From contig NZ_CP097349.1 of assembly GCF_023516215.1 (NCBI RefSeq), positions 1,860,001 through 1,924,000 on the forward strand: a stretch of DNA of 64,000 nucleotides, read 5' to 3'. The notes under the pieces are model-generated. The model was given only the letters and a program-made list of their open reading frames with translations, was not told where the DNA came from and did not search any database. Positions 1-9,815 of this stretch are shown piece by piece; within the stretch, counting starts at the first letter, position 1; each line of letters opens with the position of its first letter. Source of the stretch: Cytobacillus pseudoceanisediminis (GTDB taxonomy: Bacteria > Bacillota > Bacilli > Bacillales > Cytobacillaceae). Both the position numbers and the translations under genes were made by a program.

Positions 1-995
1 CGACATGATCGCTGCCATGACAGCAGCAAATATGATTCCTGCAACAACAGGCGGGAAAAAGTTTTCGATAAACATCGGCGCCACCATATCAGGAGTTGCC
101 GGTGCTGCCATTTCTCCGCGATTTACCATTACTCGTGTATAAAGGCCAACAAACCACAATAAAGCTGTTATCGCGTAAGTTGAAGCCGCAATAATACAAG
201 CCCACTTTAGCATGGAAATTTTTCTGATCATATAGAATTTGGTTACAACATGCGGCTGACCCTGATGACCGATTACGTAAATAAAGAAATAGGATATGAA
301 AGCAAAAATTCCGATTGGGCCTGTAGTATGGAAGGCCTGAACCATATCAGGATTAATAGCTGTCAGCTCAGCATTCATTTGGGACATGCCGCCAACCATT
401 TTCATTCCGCCTATAAAAACAATTAAAGCGCCCACAATCATGACAATCATTTGAATAAAGTCTGTCCAGACGGCACTGATCATTCCTCCGCCGACAACAT
501 ATACCGTTAAAATGGCCACTCCTATAAATAAAGCAAGCTTATAATCAACCCCTAATACGGTTTCAAGCATATTGCCCAATGCTTTATATTGAGCCATCTG
601 ATAGCCAATTGCTCCGCCAAGGATGGCAAGTGCAGTAATGCCCCGCACAGTTTTGCTGTTATAGCGGATTTCCAATAAGTCCGGAATGGTCAGTGCGCCA
701 AATTTTTGTGTAATTCTCCTCATCGGCTTTGCCAATATCAAGAAGCTTACAAAGATTCCGGCAGTGGCAAAAATACCGATCATAAAAATGGCATAGCCAT
801 GCTCATATACCAGCCCGGTCAGTCCAATAAAACCGTAACCTGACATGGTTGTGGAAGAAACAGCCAAAGCGACCAGCCACGGGCCAAATCTCCGCCCCCG
901 GTATAGAAGGTGTCCATGTCTTTTTGGTGTCTCATGGATAATAACCCGATAACGAGTATGACAAGAAGATAAATAATTCCGATGGCCAATATCAT
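1..995 (-). CDS. Sodium:solute symporter (SSS family), partial, one frameshift
   Basis: Multi-spanning sodium-coupled importer of the SSS family (proline/pantothenate/acetate permease type). About 330 N-terminal residues are present and the gene leaves the window at base 1. Family landmarks include ALAVSSTTMSGYGF near residue 45 and VVGGGMISAVWTDFIQ further on. ATG at 995 overlaps the stop of the upstream 41-aa gene (ATGA), suggesting translational coupling. The frame breaks at the C5 run 895-899 (G5 on the coding strand); a sixth G restores TGGRRFGPWL, so one base is probably missing. As the last visible gene of the acyl-CoA operon it probably imports the acid that the ligase activates. The substrate is inference. 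Confidence 0.85.
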
Positions 996-1117
996 AAAGC
1001 ATCCTCCTCTTCCCCTGAATTTTTAAATGCCAATACTCCCCATATACCTGCGGCTGCCAATGACAGCGGCCAAAAACCAAATAACATAAAAGTCATTAAT
1101 GGCGATAATCCAAACAT
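992..1117 (-). CDS. 41-aa membrane protein coupled to SSS symporter
   Basis: ATG at 1117 follows AGGAGG (1125-1130) with seven bases of spacing. The 41 codons encode one hydrophobic segment (about residues 5-31, rich in F/L/A/G) and an acidic tail ending EEEDAL. The stop overlaps the symporter start by four bases. Tiny membrane proteins encoded directly before SSS transporters are known in bacteria and are thought to be accessory subunits; that role here is inference from position. I do not recognise a named family. Confidence 0.7.
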   Translation of the reverse strand: MFGLSPLMTFMLFGFWPLSLAAAGIWGVLAFKNSGEEEDAL

Positions 1118-1140
1118 ACCAATACCTCCTATTCTTTTAG

Positions 1141-1932
1141 CTACTGATCAGTAAATTTAGGATCCCTTTTTTGAATAAAAGCACCGACACCTTCTTTTAC
1201 ATCTTCAGTTTGAAATACCTGTCCAAAATATTCAGCCTCGGTGATTAGTGCAATCTCAAGTTTTTGCTCATAACCTTTATCGATCGATCGTTTGGCAAAA
1301 GTAAGTGCTGGCAAAGAATGTGCACTGATTGACTCAGCAAGATCCAGAGCCATTTCAAGCGACTTTCCTTTTGGGGCAATACGGTTAATTAACCCTATCC
1401 TCCAGGCCTCCTGTGCAGATATCGGCTCACCAATGAAGATCAGCTCTTTGGCTTTTGATTTACCAACAAGACGTGAAAGCCGCTGAGTTCCTCCCGCACC
1501 TGGAAATAAGCCAAGCTTTATTTCGGGCAGCCCAATTTTTATGTGCTCCTCTCCTATCCGGATGTCACAGCTTAAAGCCAATTCACAACCGCCACCCAAA
1601 GCAAACCCATTGATGGCAGCAATCGTTGGCTGAGGCAGCCTTTCAAGTTTATTTAAGGGTTCCTGCAGCCAAAGAGACTTTTCTTTTGCGAATTCAATTC
1701 CTTTTCCCATCCAATCCGGAAAGCCTTTTATGTCGCCTCCGGCGACAAAAGCCCTTTCTCCAGCCCCTGTTATGATTACAGCCTTAATATTGGAATCGCT
1801 TTCAATCTTATCTGCTGTATGTGACAATAACTCAATTACTTCGGCACTCAGAACATTTAATGGCGGATTAGCAATCTTAATAATGGCAATATTACTTTGA
1901 ACTGACCAGGAAACAGCTTTTGTCTTTTCCAA
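1141..1932 (-). CDS. Enoyl-CoA hydratase/isomerase (crotonase family)
   Basis: Cytoplasmic crotonase-fold enzyme, 263 aa (normal length), likely hydrating an enoyl-CoA made from the acid activated by the upstream ligase. The oxyanion-hole segment AGGDIKGF lies at residues 64-71, the signature NGFALGGGCELALSCD at 108-123, and the two expected catalytic glutamates are E117 and E137 (GLPEIKLGLFPGAGG). I chose TTG at 1932 because AAGGAGGG sits six bases upstream. The longer reading frame back to 2103 is the ligase tail in another frame. The start is 13 bases after the ligase stop, so the genes are one operon. Confidence 0.9.
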   Translation of the reverse strand: MEKTKAVSWSVQSNIAIIKIANPPLNVLSAEVIELLSHTADKIESDSNIKAVIITGAGERAFVAGGDIKGFPDWMGKGIEFAKEKSLWLQEPLNKLERLPQPTIAAINGFALGGGCELALSCDIRIGEEHIKIGLPEIKLGLFPGAGGTQRLSRLVGKSKAKELIFIGEPISAQEAWRIGLINRIAPKGKSLEMALDLAESISAHSLPALTFAKRSIDKGYEQKLEIALITEAEYFGQVFQTEDVKEGVGAFIQKRDPKFTDQ

Positions 1933-1945
1933 ATCTGTCCCTCCT

Positions 1946-3492
1946 TCATGAGCTATATTGTTCTCTGAGCATGAACTTTTGAACTTTACCGGATGGTGTG
2001 CGGGGCAGTTTCTCTGTAAAGATGACTTTCCTCGGTTTTTTGTAACTCGCAAGATACTTTTTGCAGTGGTTGATAACCTCTTCTTCTGTAAGAATACAGC
2101 CATCCTTCCTGACTATGACTGCACAAACAGCTTCAATATATTTCGGATCAGGGACACCGATAATGGATACTTCTTTCACTCCCTCAAGCCGGTACAGGAC
2201 ATCTTCAATTTCAGCAGCGTACACATTTTCTCCACCGCTTCGGATCATATCTTTTTCCTTCCAGCAATGGATAAATATCCATCCTCATCCAGCCCTCCTA
2301 AATCACCTGTTCTGCACCATCCACCTGTAAATGTCTCTTTGGTGGCTTCCGGCTTTCGCCAATAGCCAGCTGACACTGCAGGGCTTTTGATCACAATTTC
2401 TCCAATTTCCCCTGGAGGAAGAGGCCTTCTATTTTGATCAATAATCTGGATTTCAGTCAATGGCAATGGCCTCCCTACCGTCTCGCCTTTTTTACAGGCA
2501 TCTTCTGGATCCAGACAGGCCGCAATCGGCGTACCTTCTGTAAGTCCATAAACCTGAACCACCCCGATATGAGGAAAATTCACTTTTAATTTTTCAATAG
2601 CCCAAGGCATTAAAGGGTCTCCGCCTGTATAAATAGTTTTTAAATGTGTAAATCTAAAATCGGATAATGAAGACAGGTTAAGCATTTCATAAATCATAAA
2701 CGGAAAGAGAAAACAGTCGGTGACTGATTCCTTTTCAATCACTGCCAGGATCCTGTTTATTTCAAAACCTTTGCTGCCGGTTATCACTACGGTACCGCCC
2801 ATCATTAAAATAGGAAGCGCGATATCTTCCATCGCTCCCACATGATAGAGCGGTCCTGTTGTCATTCCAATTTCCTTGCCATTAAAATTCCATTTAAGCG
2901 CCTGCATGACAGAAAACCAATAAGTCGTTTCGTGTGTCCAGATGGCTCCTTTCGGTCTCCCGGTAGTCCCGGACGTATACATTAGCATTAAGGGATCGCT
3001 TAATCCTATGGAATCTGTATTGATTTCATCCTCGGCGCCCCCATCCAGTAAATCCCAGCCTTGAGCCCATGCAGGCTTTGATTCATCCTTATCCGCTAGA
3101 CAAAGATATCTTTCCACTCCTACATGTTTACGGATGTCTTCAAGCTGAGGAGTTAGCTTTAAATGAAAACATAGTATTTTTGTACCAGAATCATTTAAGG
3201 CATACTCAAATTCATTGCTGGTCAGCCGGAAGTTTAGACGGACAGCAATAGCCCCGATTTTCGCAGCTGCAAAATACAGCGCGAAATATTCAAGACAGTT
3301 ATAAAGCAGTATACCTACACGCTCGCCTTTTTTGACGCCAAGTTCCTTAAGCTTATTTGCATAGGAGTTTGAAGTCCGATGAAGACAGTCGTATGTCCAT
3401 TTCCTGCCTGTTTCTTCTTTTATTGCTACTTTCATAGGGTTTTCACTATTGAAATCAAGTGCCATCTTCCGTGTAAAATGTCCAATATCCAA
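1946..3492 (-). CDS. Acyl-CoA synthetase (AMP-binding ligase), frameshifted
   Basis: ANL-superfamily ligase that adenylates a carboxylic acid and transfers it to CoA. The AMP-binding motif MLMYTSGTTGRPKGA lies near residue 170, GWCRTGDLGG near 395 and the hinge GRKK/DMIRSGGENV near 415; the C-terminal lid has LPRTPSGKVQKF with the catalytic lysine. The TTG start at 3492 follows AAGGAGG. The frame breaks at the T5 run 2252-2256 (A5 on the coding strand); a sixth A restores RKKDMIRSGG. The joined protein of about 515 aa is full length. First gene of the sigma-54 operon. The chain length or ring nature of the acid cannot be read. Confidence 0.88.
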
Positions 3493-3513
3493 AAAAATCT
3501 TCCTCCTTCACTA

Positions 3514-3528
3514 ATGTAAGCGTATACA
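3514..3528. promoter_or_regulatory. cre (CcpA) site in the operon leader
   Basis: ATGTAAGCGTATACA fits the CcpA cre consensus WTGNAANCGNWNNCW at every position. It lies between the sigma-54 promoter and the ligase start, about 25-40 bases into the predicted transcript, where bound CcpA would block elongation. Catabolite repression is inferred. Confidence 0.6.
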
Positions 3529-3560
3529 TTTTATATAAAGGCTTTCATGCTAAAAATCTA

Positions 3561-3578
3561 TTGCAAGTTTTGTGCCAG
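3561..3578 (-). promoter_or_regulatory. Sigma-54 (SigL) -24/-12 promoter
   Basis: On the minus strand CTGGCACAAAACTTGCAA contains TGGCAC-N5-TTGCA, an exact match to the sigma-54 consensus. It sits 70 bases upstream of the acyl-CoA ligase start and immediately downstream of the gene for a sigma-54 activator, so the pairing is convincing. Confidence 0.88.
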
Positions 3579-3650
3579 TTTGAAAATACTTTAGATAATA
3601 GTTTTACAGCCAGATAAGCAGATTATTTTTCCGACTTTTCAGAAAGTAAA

Positions 3651-3678
3651 TTACATATTCTTGTATTTAGCTATGTAA
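3651..3678. promoter_or_regulatory. Inverted repeat, candidate activator-binding site
   Basis: TTACATA (3651-3657) and TATGTAA (3672-3678) are perfect inverted arms with 14 bases between. The site is about 75-100 bp upstream of the -24 element, the usual range for a sigma-54 enhancer site. Binding by the adjacent Fis-domain activator is inference. Confidence 0.45.
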
Positions 3679-3696
3679 TGCTACTAGGAAGAAAAC

Positions 3697-3740
3697 AAAA
3701 ATCCGGGATTTCGGATTGAATTCCGAGTTCCCGGATTTTT
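3697..3740 (-). terminator. Terminator of the sigma-54 activator gene
   Basis: Long inverted repeat (AAAAATCCGGGA ... TCCCGGATTTTT) directly after the activator stop, with a T run on both strands. Confidence 0.75.
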
Positions 3741-3744
3741 GGCA

Positions 3745-5111
3745 TTATGAGGTAATATTATATTTTTTTATTTTATCGTAAATAGTAGAATTGCCTATTC
3801 CCAATGATTCGGCAGCTTTATTTTTGTCCTGGCTGTATTTTTTTAAGGCTGTTTCGATAGCATTCTTTTCAGTTTCCTCCAAAAGAAGTTTTAAATTTTT
3901 GATTACTGATTTCTCTTTCCCGCCTTTTAAATAATCAGGAAGTTCTTCCAATCCAATTGTTTCGCTATCCGTTAAATGGACACTGGCTTCCAGAACATTC
4001 TCTAATTCACGGATATTCCCCGGCCAGTCATATTGTTTAATCAGTGCAGCTGCTTTTGGACTTGTTCCTGTCACCCTCTTGCCTATCCGCTTTGACGCTT
4101 TCCTTAAAAAGTGTTCAGTCAGGAGGGGCAAATCAGATCTTCTCGATCTTAAAGGCGGTATAAATAACTGAACTGCATTAATCCTGTAAAACAAGTCTTC
4201 CCGGAATAAATGATCATTGATCATTTTTTCAAGTGGACGATTTGTTGCGGCAATAACACGCACATTCACTTTTTTAGGCTGCAGGGCTCCTATAGGCTCA
4301 AATTCCCTTTCCTGCAGAACTCGTAAAAGTTTCACCTGCATATGTAAAGGCATGTCCCCTACTTCATCAAGGAAAATGGTTCCCCCATCAGCCAAATGGA
4401 ATTTTCCTATCTTACCGCCTTTTCTTGCGCCTGTGAATGCACCATCCTCATAGCCGAACAGCTCAGATTCCAATAAATGCTCAGGTATGGAACCGCAATT
4501 TACTTTTACAAAAGGTTTGTCGCTTCTTTCACTCAGCTGGTGAATGCTTTGTGCCAGGATCTCCTTTCCTGTACCGCTCTCCCCCTCAATAGTATGGAGA
4601 TATCCCCTCTTGAAATGCGCATGACCCTTTCCTTCAGATCTATAATCTCCTCTGTTTCCCCTATCAAATCATGAAGAGAATATCTTAATCCATTTGATTC
4701 ATTCCACTCGCTTCGATAATAATTAAGCTCGGATAATACCCCTTTTATATGACTGTTCAATTTCTTCCATTCATCCAAATCACGAAAAATAATCGTCCCG
4801 ACTGCTCCGATAATTTGATTATTTTCGATAATCGGAATTCGATTTGCGATAACAAAATCGCCCTGCAGAAATTGCAGATCAGCAAAATCCTGCTTTCCTG
4901 TTTGTGCAACCAGGTGCATTTTGGTATTTTCAATCACCTCTGTGGCATGCCTGCCAATTACCTCGTCTCTCTGGACATCTAGAAAATCACAATAATTATT
5001 GCTCATATATTGTATGATTCCTTCAGTGTCCACGATCACAATCCCATAATATGTACATTCAAAAATTAAATCCAGCAAATGATTATTTATGAAAAGTGCT
5101 GTGTTTTTCAT
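3745..5111 (-). CDS. Sigma-54-dependent activator, PAS-AAA-Fis, frameshifted
   Basis: Bacterial enhancer-binding protein of RocR/AcoR architecture, about 455 aa. A PAS domain (about residues 10-120, [17 protein letters not shown]) is followed by the AAA+ domain with Walker A GESGTGKE, the sigma-54 contact loop GAFTGA, Walker [10 protein letters not shown] and arginine-finger region, then a C-terminal Fis helix-turn-helix ([20 protein letters not shown]). ATG at 5111 has AAGGAG seven bases upstream; the ORF start at 5144 lacks a site. One base is missing around 4581-4592, between ISILL and EGESGTGKE. It presumably senses a small molecule via PAS and activates the divergent-side operon at 3561-3578. 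Confidence 0.88.
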
Positions 5112-5282
5112 AATAAATCTCCTTTTTATGTACTCATTAGACATATTTTAGCATAAAAGGGCCAACTAAAAGCTGAAAATTCTAATAATTAAAACAGGGT
5201 CGATTTTAATTTATTAATCCCTACTTGACTAATCGGATAAATATGAATTAAAATAAAACTAACAAAAGGGAGGGTTCATTAC

Positions 5283-5465
5283 ATGCCATTAAACAGAGAA
5301 ACGTTAATCAGCAAATTATTATCTCTATCTAAATTCCAGCATAATCATAGCTTGTTCAATTTAAGTGACCGAAAGCTGGAAGCTCTGTATCTGGATCATA
5401 TTCTTTTTTCACCTCACCCTCACAGCGGACATCAATCAATCAAATTAGTTGGAAAAAATAGATAA
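5283..5465 (+). CDS. 60-aa hypothetical protein with own promoter and terminator
   Basis: ATG at 5283 follows AGGGAGGG; a plausible promoter (TTGACT near 5225 and TAAAAT 18 bases on) lies upstream and a clean terminator follows. The protein is basic and has a LISKLL ... LSDRKLEALYLDHI helix pattern that faintly recalls Fur-regulated basic proteins (FbpA type), but I see no Fur box and the resemblance is weak. Function unknown. Confidence 0.55.
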   Translation: MPLNRETLISKLLSLSKFQHNHSLFNLSDRKLEALYLDHILFSPHPHSGHQSIKLVGKNR

Positions 5466-5470
5466 TAAGA

Positions 5471-5507
5471 AAGCCTGCTAATGCTCAGAATGCATAGCAG
5501 GCTTTTT
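5471..5507 (+). terminator. Terminator after the 60-aa gene
   Basis: AAGCCTGCTA ... TAGCAGGCTTTTT hairpin with T run immediately after the stop. Confidence 0.85.
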
Positions 5508-5554
5508 CATATAACCATAAAAAAGAGGGAATCCTAAGATTCCCCCTCTTCTAA

Positions 5555-7102
5555 CTAATTTTTTGCTAATTTAGGCACCATATTCTCCTGCTTTGGCTCT
5601 TCAACCGAGTCTTCCATTGGTATTGCACGTTGAATGAAGAAGGCCAGAACCAGTGCAGCTGCTGCGATGAAGGTTGCTACGAAGAAAGCATCGTTGATTC
5701 CCTCGAGCATGGCTTTCATTAAAACTTGCTGCTGCATTTCCGCCACAGCGGCTTCAGTCATTTGGCCGCCATTAGCCATAGCCCCGCCTTTCATCGCTTC
5801 TTTCGCGATTTCAGCAGCATGCGTTTCTGTCCTTGTTGACATAACTGTTACCAATAAGGCTGTACCAATGGCTCCTGCCACCTGGTTCAGCGTGTTGTTC
5901 ATTGCTGTTCCATGAGGATAAAGTCTTCTTGGCAGCTGGTTCAAGCCATTCGTAGAAACTGGCATCATGACCATGGACATCCCAAACATCCTGATTGAGT
6001 TCAGAATTATCAGCTGTGTATAAGTTGTTTCCAGAGTCAGCCTGCTGAATGCATAAGTAGTTCCAACTGTAATGGCTAACCCAATGATCGCCAGTATCCG
6101 GCCGCCGATTTTATCGAACAGCTTTCCTGTTAATGGCGACATCACGGCCATAACAATGGCACCTGGAAGCATCATCAATCCTGCATCCAGCGGTGAAATT
6201 CCCCTTAGTGTCTGAACATAAATCGGAATCAGAATCATCCCGGAGAACAGCGCCATATTTACGGTCATGCTGATGGCTGATGACAAGGCAAACATCGGGT
6301 ACTTATATACCCCAAAGTTGAGCATTGGACGATCAGATTTCGATTGTTTTAGGATAAACCATACTAAGCTGATGACACCTACAGCAATTGTCAAATATAC
6401 ATGAGGGCTATCCCAGCCTTTGTTCCCTGCAGAACTGAATCCATAAAGTATTCCGCCAAACCCTACACTTGATAGAATTAGGGAAAACAGGTCCAGACGA
6501 ATATTCACTTTTTCCTTTTTGTCTTTTAGCATGACGGCACCAAGCACTAGTATGACACCGGCAATTGGTGAAAGGAAGTGGAATAGCATTCTCCAATCAT
6601 AATGTTCAATAATCCATCCGGAAAGAGTAGGCCCAATAGCAGGGGCAAACATTAAGATCAGGCCAAATACACCCATGGCTGCTCCGCGTTTTTCCACCGG
6701 AAAGCTGATCAGCATAACATTCATTAACAAAGGCATCATGATTGCCGATCCTGATGCCTGCAGCATTCTGCCTGCCAGCAATACCGGGAATGCATGAGCA
6801 ACACCCGCTACAAGCGTACCAATTGTAAATAGCCCCATTGCCACAATAAATAACCTGCGGACTGTATATTTTTCAATTAAAAAGGCAGTAGCCGGGATCA
6901 AAATACCATTTACCAGCATAAAGCCGGTAGTCAGCCACTGCACTGTTGCCGCTTCAATTTCTAAATCTGCCATAATAGATGGCAAGGCAATATTTAACAA
7001 TGTATTATTCAAAAAGGCAATAAATGCCCCAATCATTAAAACAGCCAGAATCCCATAGGGCGGTCGATCTGTTTTTTTATTTATTGCTTGTTCCATTTGC
7101 AT
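5555..7102 (-). CDS. DHA2-family multidrug MFS exporter (LmrB/EmrB type)
   Basis: Proton-coupled drug exporter of 515 aa with 14 predicted membrane segments. DHA2 hallmarks include FLNNTLLNIALPSIMADL near residue 30, the WLTTGFML loop, the motif-C-like FAPAIGPTLSGWI near 150, and a long C-terminal cytoplasmic tail. AGGAGG precedes the start at 7102; ATG at 7096 is the alternative. It is transcribed divergently from a TetR-family gene, the usual arrangement for an inducible pump. The B. subtilis relatives are LmrB and similar lincomycin pumps; the actual drug is unknown. Confidence 0.88.
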   Translation of the reverse strand: MQMEQAINKKTDRPPYGILAVLMIGAFIAFLNNTLLNIALPSIMADLEIEAATVQWLTTGFMLVNGILIPATAFLIEKYTVRRLFIVAMGLFTIGTLVAGVAHAFPVLLAGRMLQASGSAIMMPLLMNVMLISFPVEKRGAAMGVFGLILMFAPAIGPTLSGWIIEHYDWRMLFHFLSPIAGVILVLGAVMLKDKKEKVNIRLDLFSLILSSVGFGGILYGFSSAGNKGWDSPHVYLTIAVGVISLVWFILKQSKSDRPMLNFGVYKYPMFALSSAISMTVNMALFSGMILIPIYVQTLRGISPLDAGLMMLPGAIVMAVMSPLTGKLFDKIGGRILAIIGLAITVGTTYAFSRLTLETTYTQLIILNSIRMFGMSMVMMPVSTNGLNQLPRRLYPHGTAMNNTLNQVAGAIGTALLVTVMSTRTETHAAEIAKEAMKGGAMANGGQMTEAAVAEMQQQVLMKAMLEGINDAFFVATFIAAAALVLAFFIQRAIPMEDSVEEPKQENMVPKLAKN

Positions 7103-7285
7103 TTTTCCTCCTGTACTATCAGTTCATTCTTTTATACTTGCGTTACACACAAACCATATAATATACCATGAGTACAATTTTTGCAACAAAAAAATCCTTG
7201 TTAAATAGAGGGTTTGTGAAAAGTCTTAGAATGATGTACTATTAAATTATACACACAGTTCAAATAAAATGACAGGTGATAATAA

Positions 7286-8176
7286 ATGAATGACAGGAAA
7301 CTGCATGTAATAGAAAAAGCACATCAATTATTCCTGGATAAAGGGTTTCAAGCTACCTCCATTCAGGATATTTTAGAATACAGCGGGATCTCTAAAGGAA
7401 CCTTCTATAATTATTTTTCCTCAAAAAATGAGCTGCTTATGTCCATTTTTAAAACATTGCATAAAAAAATGGAGGATGAACGCAATAAGCTCCTTATTGG
7501 CCAGGATCCAAGCAGCTTAGAAGTATTCACACAGCAGATAGAATTACAAATGAATATGAATCGGACGAATAAATTGGTTGCCCTTTTTGAAGAAGTGCTT
7601 GTTTCAAATGATCCTGAACTCAAGCAGTTCATTAAAGAAGGCCAGCTTAGAATGGTGGATTGGATTTTCAACCGGTTTATTGAAATTTTTGGTGAAGACA
7701 AGAAACCCTATTTGCTGGACTGCGCTGTGATGTTCCTTGGAATCCTCCATCATAACGTAAAATACTATACAAAATTCTTTGAGTTCTCTTCAAGCATTAA
7801 TCCTGTGGTCCGTTATAGTGTAGAAAGAATCAGGAAGGTCGTTGAAGAGGTCAGTTCTGCCGATGAATACCTGCTGAAGCCTGAACTGATTGAAAACAGA
7901 TTTAAGCAGACAGATCATAGAAATGTGCATATTCTTTGCAAATCCATTTTGACTTTAAAAAAGTCCATACAGCAGGAATCTCAGAACGATTGCATGGATC
8001 TTCTGGACTTTATTCAGGAAGAAATGGTTCATTCGAAAAAGCCAAGAAAATTTCTCATTGATAGCGCACTGAATACGTTGCGCAGCTGCATTTCCTTTTT
8101 GGATGCTAAAGAATTTGAGAATCTTGAAATGCTTGTTTCTGCCTGTTTTAAACAGCCGGAAGAAGAACCCGTGTAA
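7286..8176 (+). CDS. TetR/AcrR-family regulator (YhgD-like)
   Basis: 296-aa repressor with an N-terminal TetR helix-turn-helix (residues 8-50; SIQDILEYSGISKGTFYNYF) and a long helical ligand domain about 100 residues larger than typical TetR. The start follows AGGTGATAATA. It is divergent from the MFS exporter across a 183-bp AT-rich spacer that should contain the operator for both; I could not fix a unique palindrome. It probably represses the pump and itself. Confidence 0.85.
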   Translation: MNDRKLHVIEKAHQLFLDKGFQATSIQDILEYSGISKGTFYNYFSSKNELLMSIFKTLHKKMEDERNKLLIGQDPSSLEVFTQQIELQMNMNRTNKLVALFEEVLVSNDPELKQFIKEGQLRMVDWIFNRFIEIFGEDKKPYLLDCAVMFLGILHHNVKYYTKFFEFSSSINPVVRYSVERIRKVVEEVSSADEYLLKPELIENRFKQTDHRNVHILCKSILTLKKSIQQESQNDCMDLLDFIQEEMVHSKKPRKFLIDSALNTLRSCISFLDAKEFENLEMLVSACFKQPEEEPV

Positions 8177-8184
8177 TTAAAAAT

Positions 8185-8215
8185 GCCTTCCTCCTTCTTC
8201 AGGAAGGCTTTTTTA
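8185..8215 (+). terminator. Terminator of the TetR gene
   Basis: GCCTTCCT ... AGGAAGGCTTTTTT hairpin with T run nine bases after the stop. Confidence 0.9.
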
Positions 8216-8297
8216 GCTATTCCCCGTCTATTCATTCATAATCCTTCCAAAAACGGTAACACTACACATAATGCCGAAACAAACTGGTGATTTGTGT

Positions 8298-9787
8298 ATG
8301 AAAAAAGAGTTAAAAAAGAAGAAGAATATATCCGAGTATGAATTTGTCGAGCTGGAAAAGTCCTTTTCACGATCTCACGATTTCCAAAAGGTAAATTATA
8401 GCAATAGGCAAACAGGTCTCTGTTTTTCTTTTATTTATTTCAAAACACTGACTGACCAAAAAATGATCACCAAGAGTTTGCTTCCTCAGCTTCTTCAGGG
8501 TGAGTTCAACAAGATCGATGATTTGAAAAAGCTTTTGCCATCGGCAAGCATACAAATTTGTGAGGATCTTTCAAAAGCAGAACATTTGCTTTTAAATGGC
8601 TATGTGATGGTTACAGTAGAAGCAGAAAAGCAAAAAGCGGCTTTTATGGCTGCTAAATGTTCATATGTAAGGGAGCTGACGCATCCGGAAGTCGAGCAAA
8701 CGGTTATTGGACCGAAGGAAGCTTTTGTCGAGTCTTTAGACAATAATTTAAATTTAATCCGCAAACGGCTGCCCGTCTCTGAACTGATCATTGAGGAATA
8801 TATAATCGGAAGCATATCCAGAACAGTGGTGGCCGTTCTCTATATTGAGGGAATCACGAATGCAGATTATGTCAGCATGGTTAAAGAAAGAATTGAAAAT
8901 ATCGATTTTGATGAAATCACTGACAGTTCTTATATTGGACAGCTCATTTCTGATAATAAGAACTCTCCTTTCCCTCAGCTGCTCGATACAGAAAGACCGG
9001 ACAGGGCAGCCGCTGTCCTTGCAGAAGGAAAAATCGTGATCGCCATAGATGGGTCACCGCATGTGCTGATTACCCCTACAACGTTTTCTGAATTCTTCAG
9101 TTCCTTTGAGGATTATTTTTTAAATTGGACTATCGCTTCTTTTGCAAGAATATTGCGGGCCTTTTCTGTTATATTTTCCATACAGATCACGTCCATTTAT
9201 GTTGCAACGCTTACTTATCATATGGAGCTTATCCCCACGGATTTGTTAGGTACACTGGTGACTTCAAGACAGCATATTCCCCTGCCGCCTTTCTATGAAG
9301 CTTTAATGCTTGAACTGGTAATTGAGCTTTTAAGAGAAGCTGGAGCCAGACTGCCCACGAAAGTCGGGCAGACAATCGGTATCGTAGGAGGGATTGTCAT
9401 TGGAACTGCATCTGTACAGGCAGGACTGACAAGTAATGTCTTGTTAATTATTATCGCATTGGCAGCTCTTGCCTCTTTTACAACACCTGTTTACAAGATG
9501 AATAATACGATTCGATTTCTAAGATTTCCGTTTTTAATTTTCGCCAATTTATGGGGTTTTGTAGGTGTGTTGTTCTGTTCCTGCATCTTGCTGACGCATA
9601 TGATCAGGCTTACCTCTCTCGGAAGACCGTTTTTGGAGCCGTTTTACCCGCCAAGATACCGGGACTTGAAAGATTCATTTCTCAGATTTCCGTTTCAGCC
9701 TTTAAGGCCGGTGTATTTAAGAACTCAGAATCCGCATCGGTTTCAGCCCCTCAGAAATCAAAAGTTAAGAGAGATATTGATGAATAA
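8298..9787 (+). CDS. Spore germination protein, GerA family, frameshifted near C-terminus
   Basis: Inner-membrane nutrient germinant receptor A subunit, about 495 aa after correction. A soluble N-domain (to about residue 240) precedes the membrane part with the family block REAGARLPTKVGQTIGIVGG and the cytoplasmic end RLTSLGRPFLEPFYPPRYRDLKDSF. ATG at 8298 has GGTGA upstream; the in-frame ATG at 8271 lacks a site. The frame slips at the C4 run 9747-9750; one more C gives QPPQKSKVKRDIDE-stop at 9785-9787, just before the terminator. Uncorrected, translation reads through the terminator. No B or C subunit gene is adjacent, so this is an orphan GerA. Confidence 0.88.
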
Positions 9788-9815
9788 CAGCCTGGCTAAA
9801 AGCGCCAGGCTGTTA
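9786..9815. terminator. Terminator between convergent gerA-like and yerD-like genes
   Basis: AACAGCCTGGC ... GCCAGGCTGTT perfect 11-bp stem. It begins at the corrected gerA stop codon, which supports the corrected frame. Confidence 0.85.

Noticed and set aside
3522..3527. GTATAC core near the acyl-CoA operon as a member of the GntR regulon
   Set aside because: Its flanks fit cre rather than TTTGG..AA, and it is 38 kb from the regulators.
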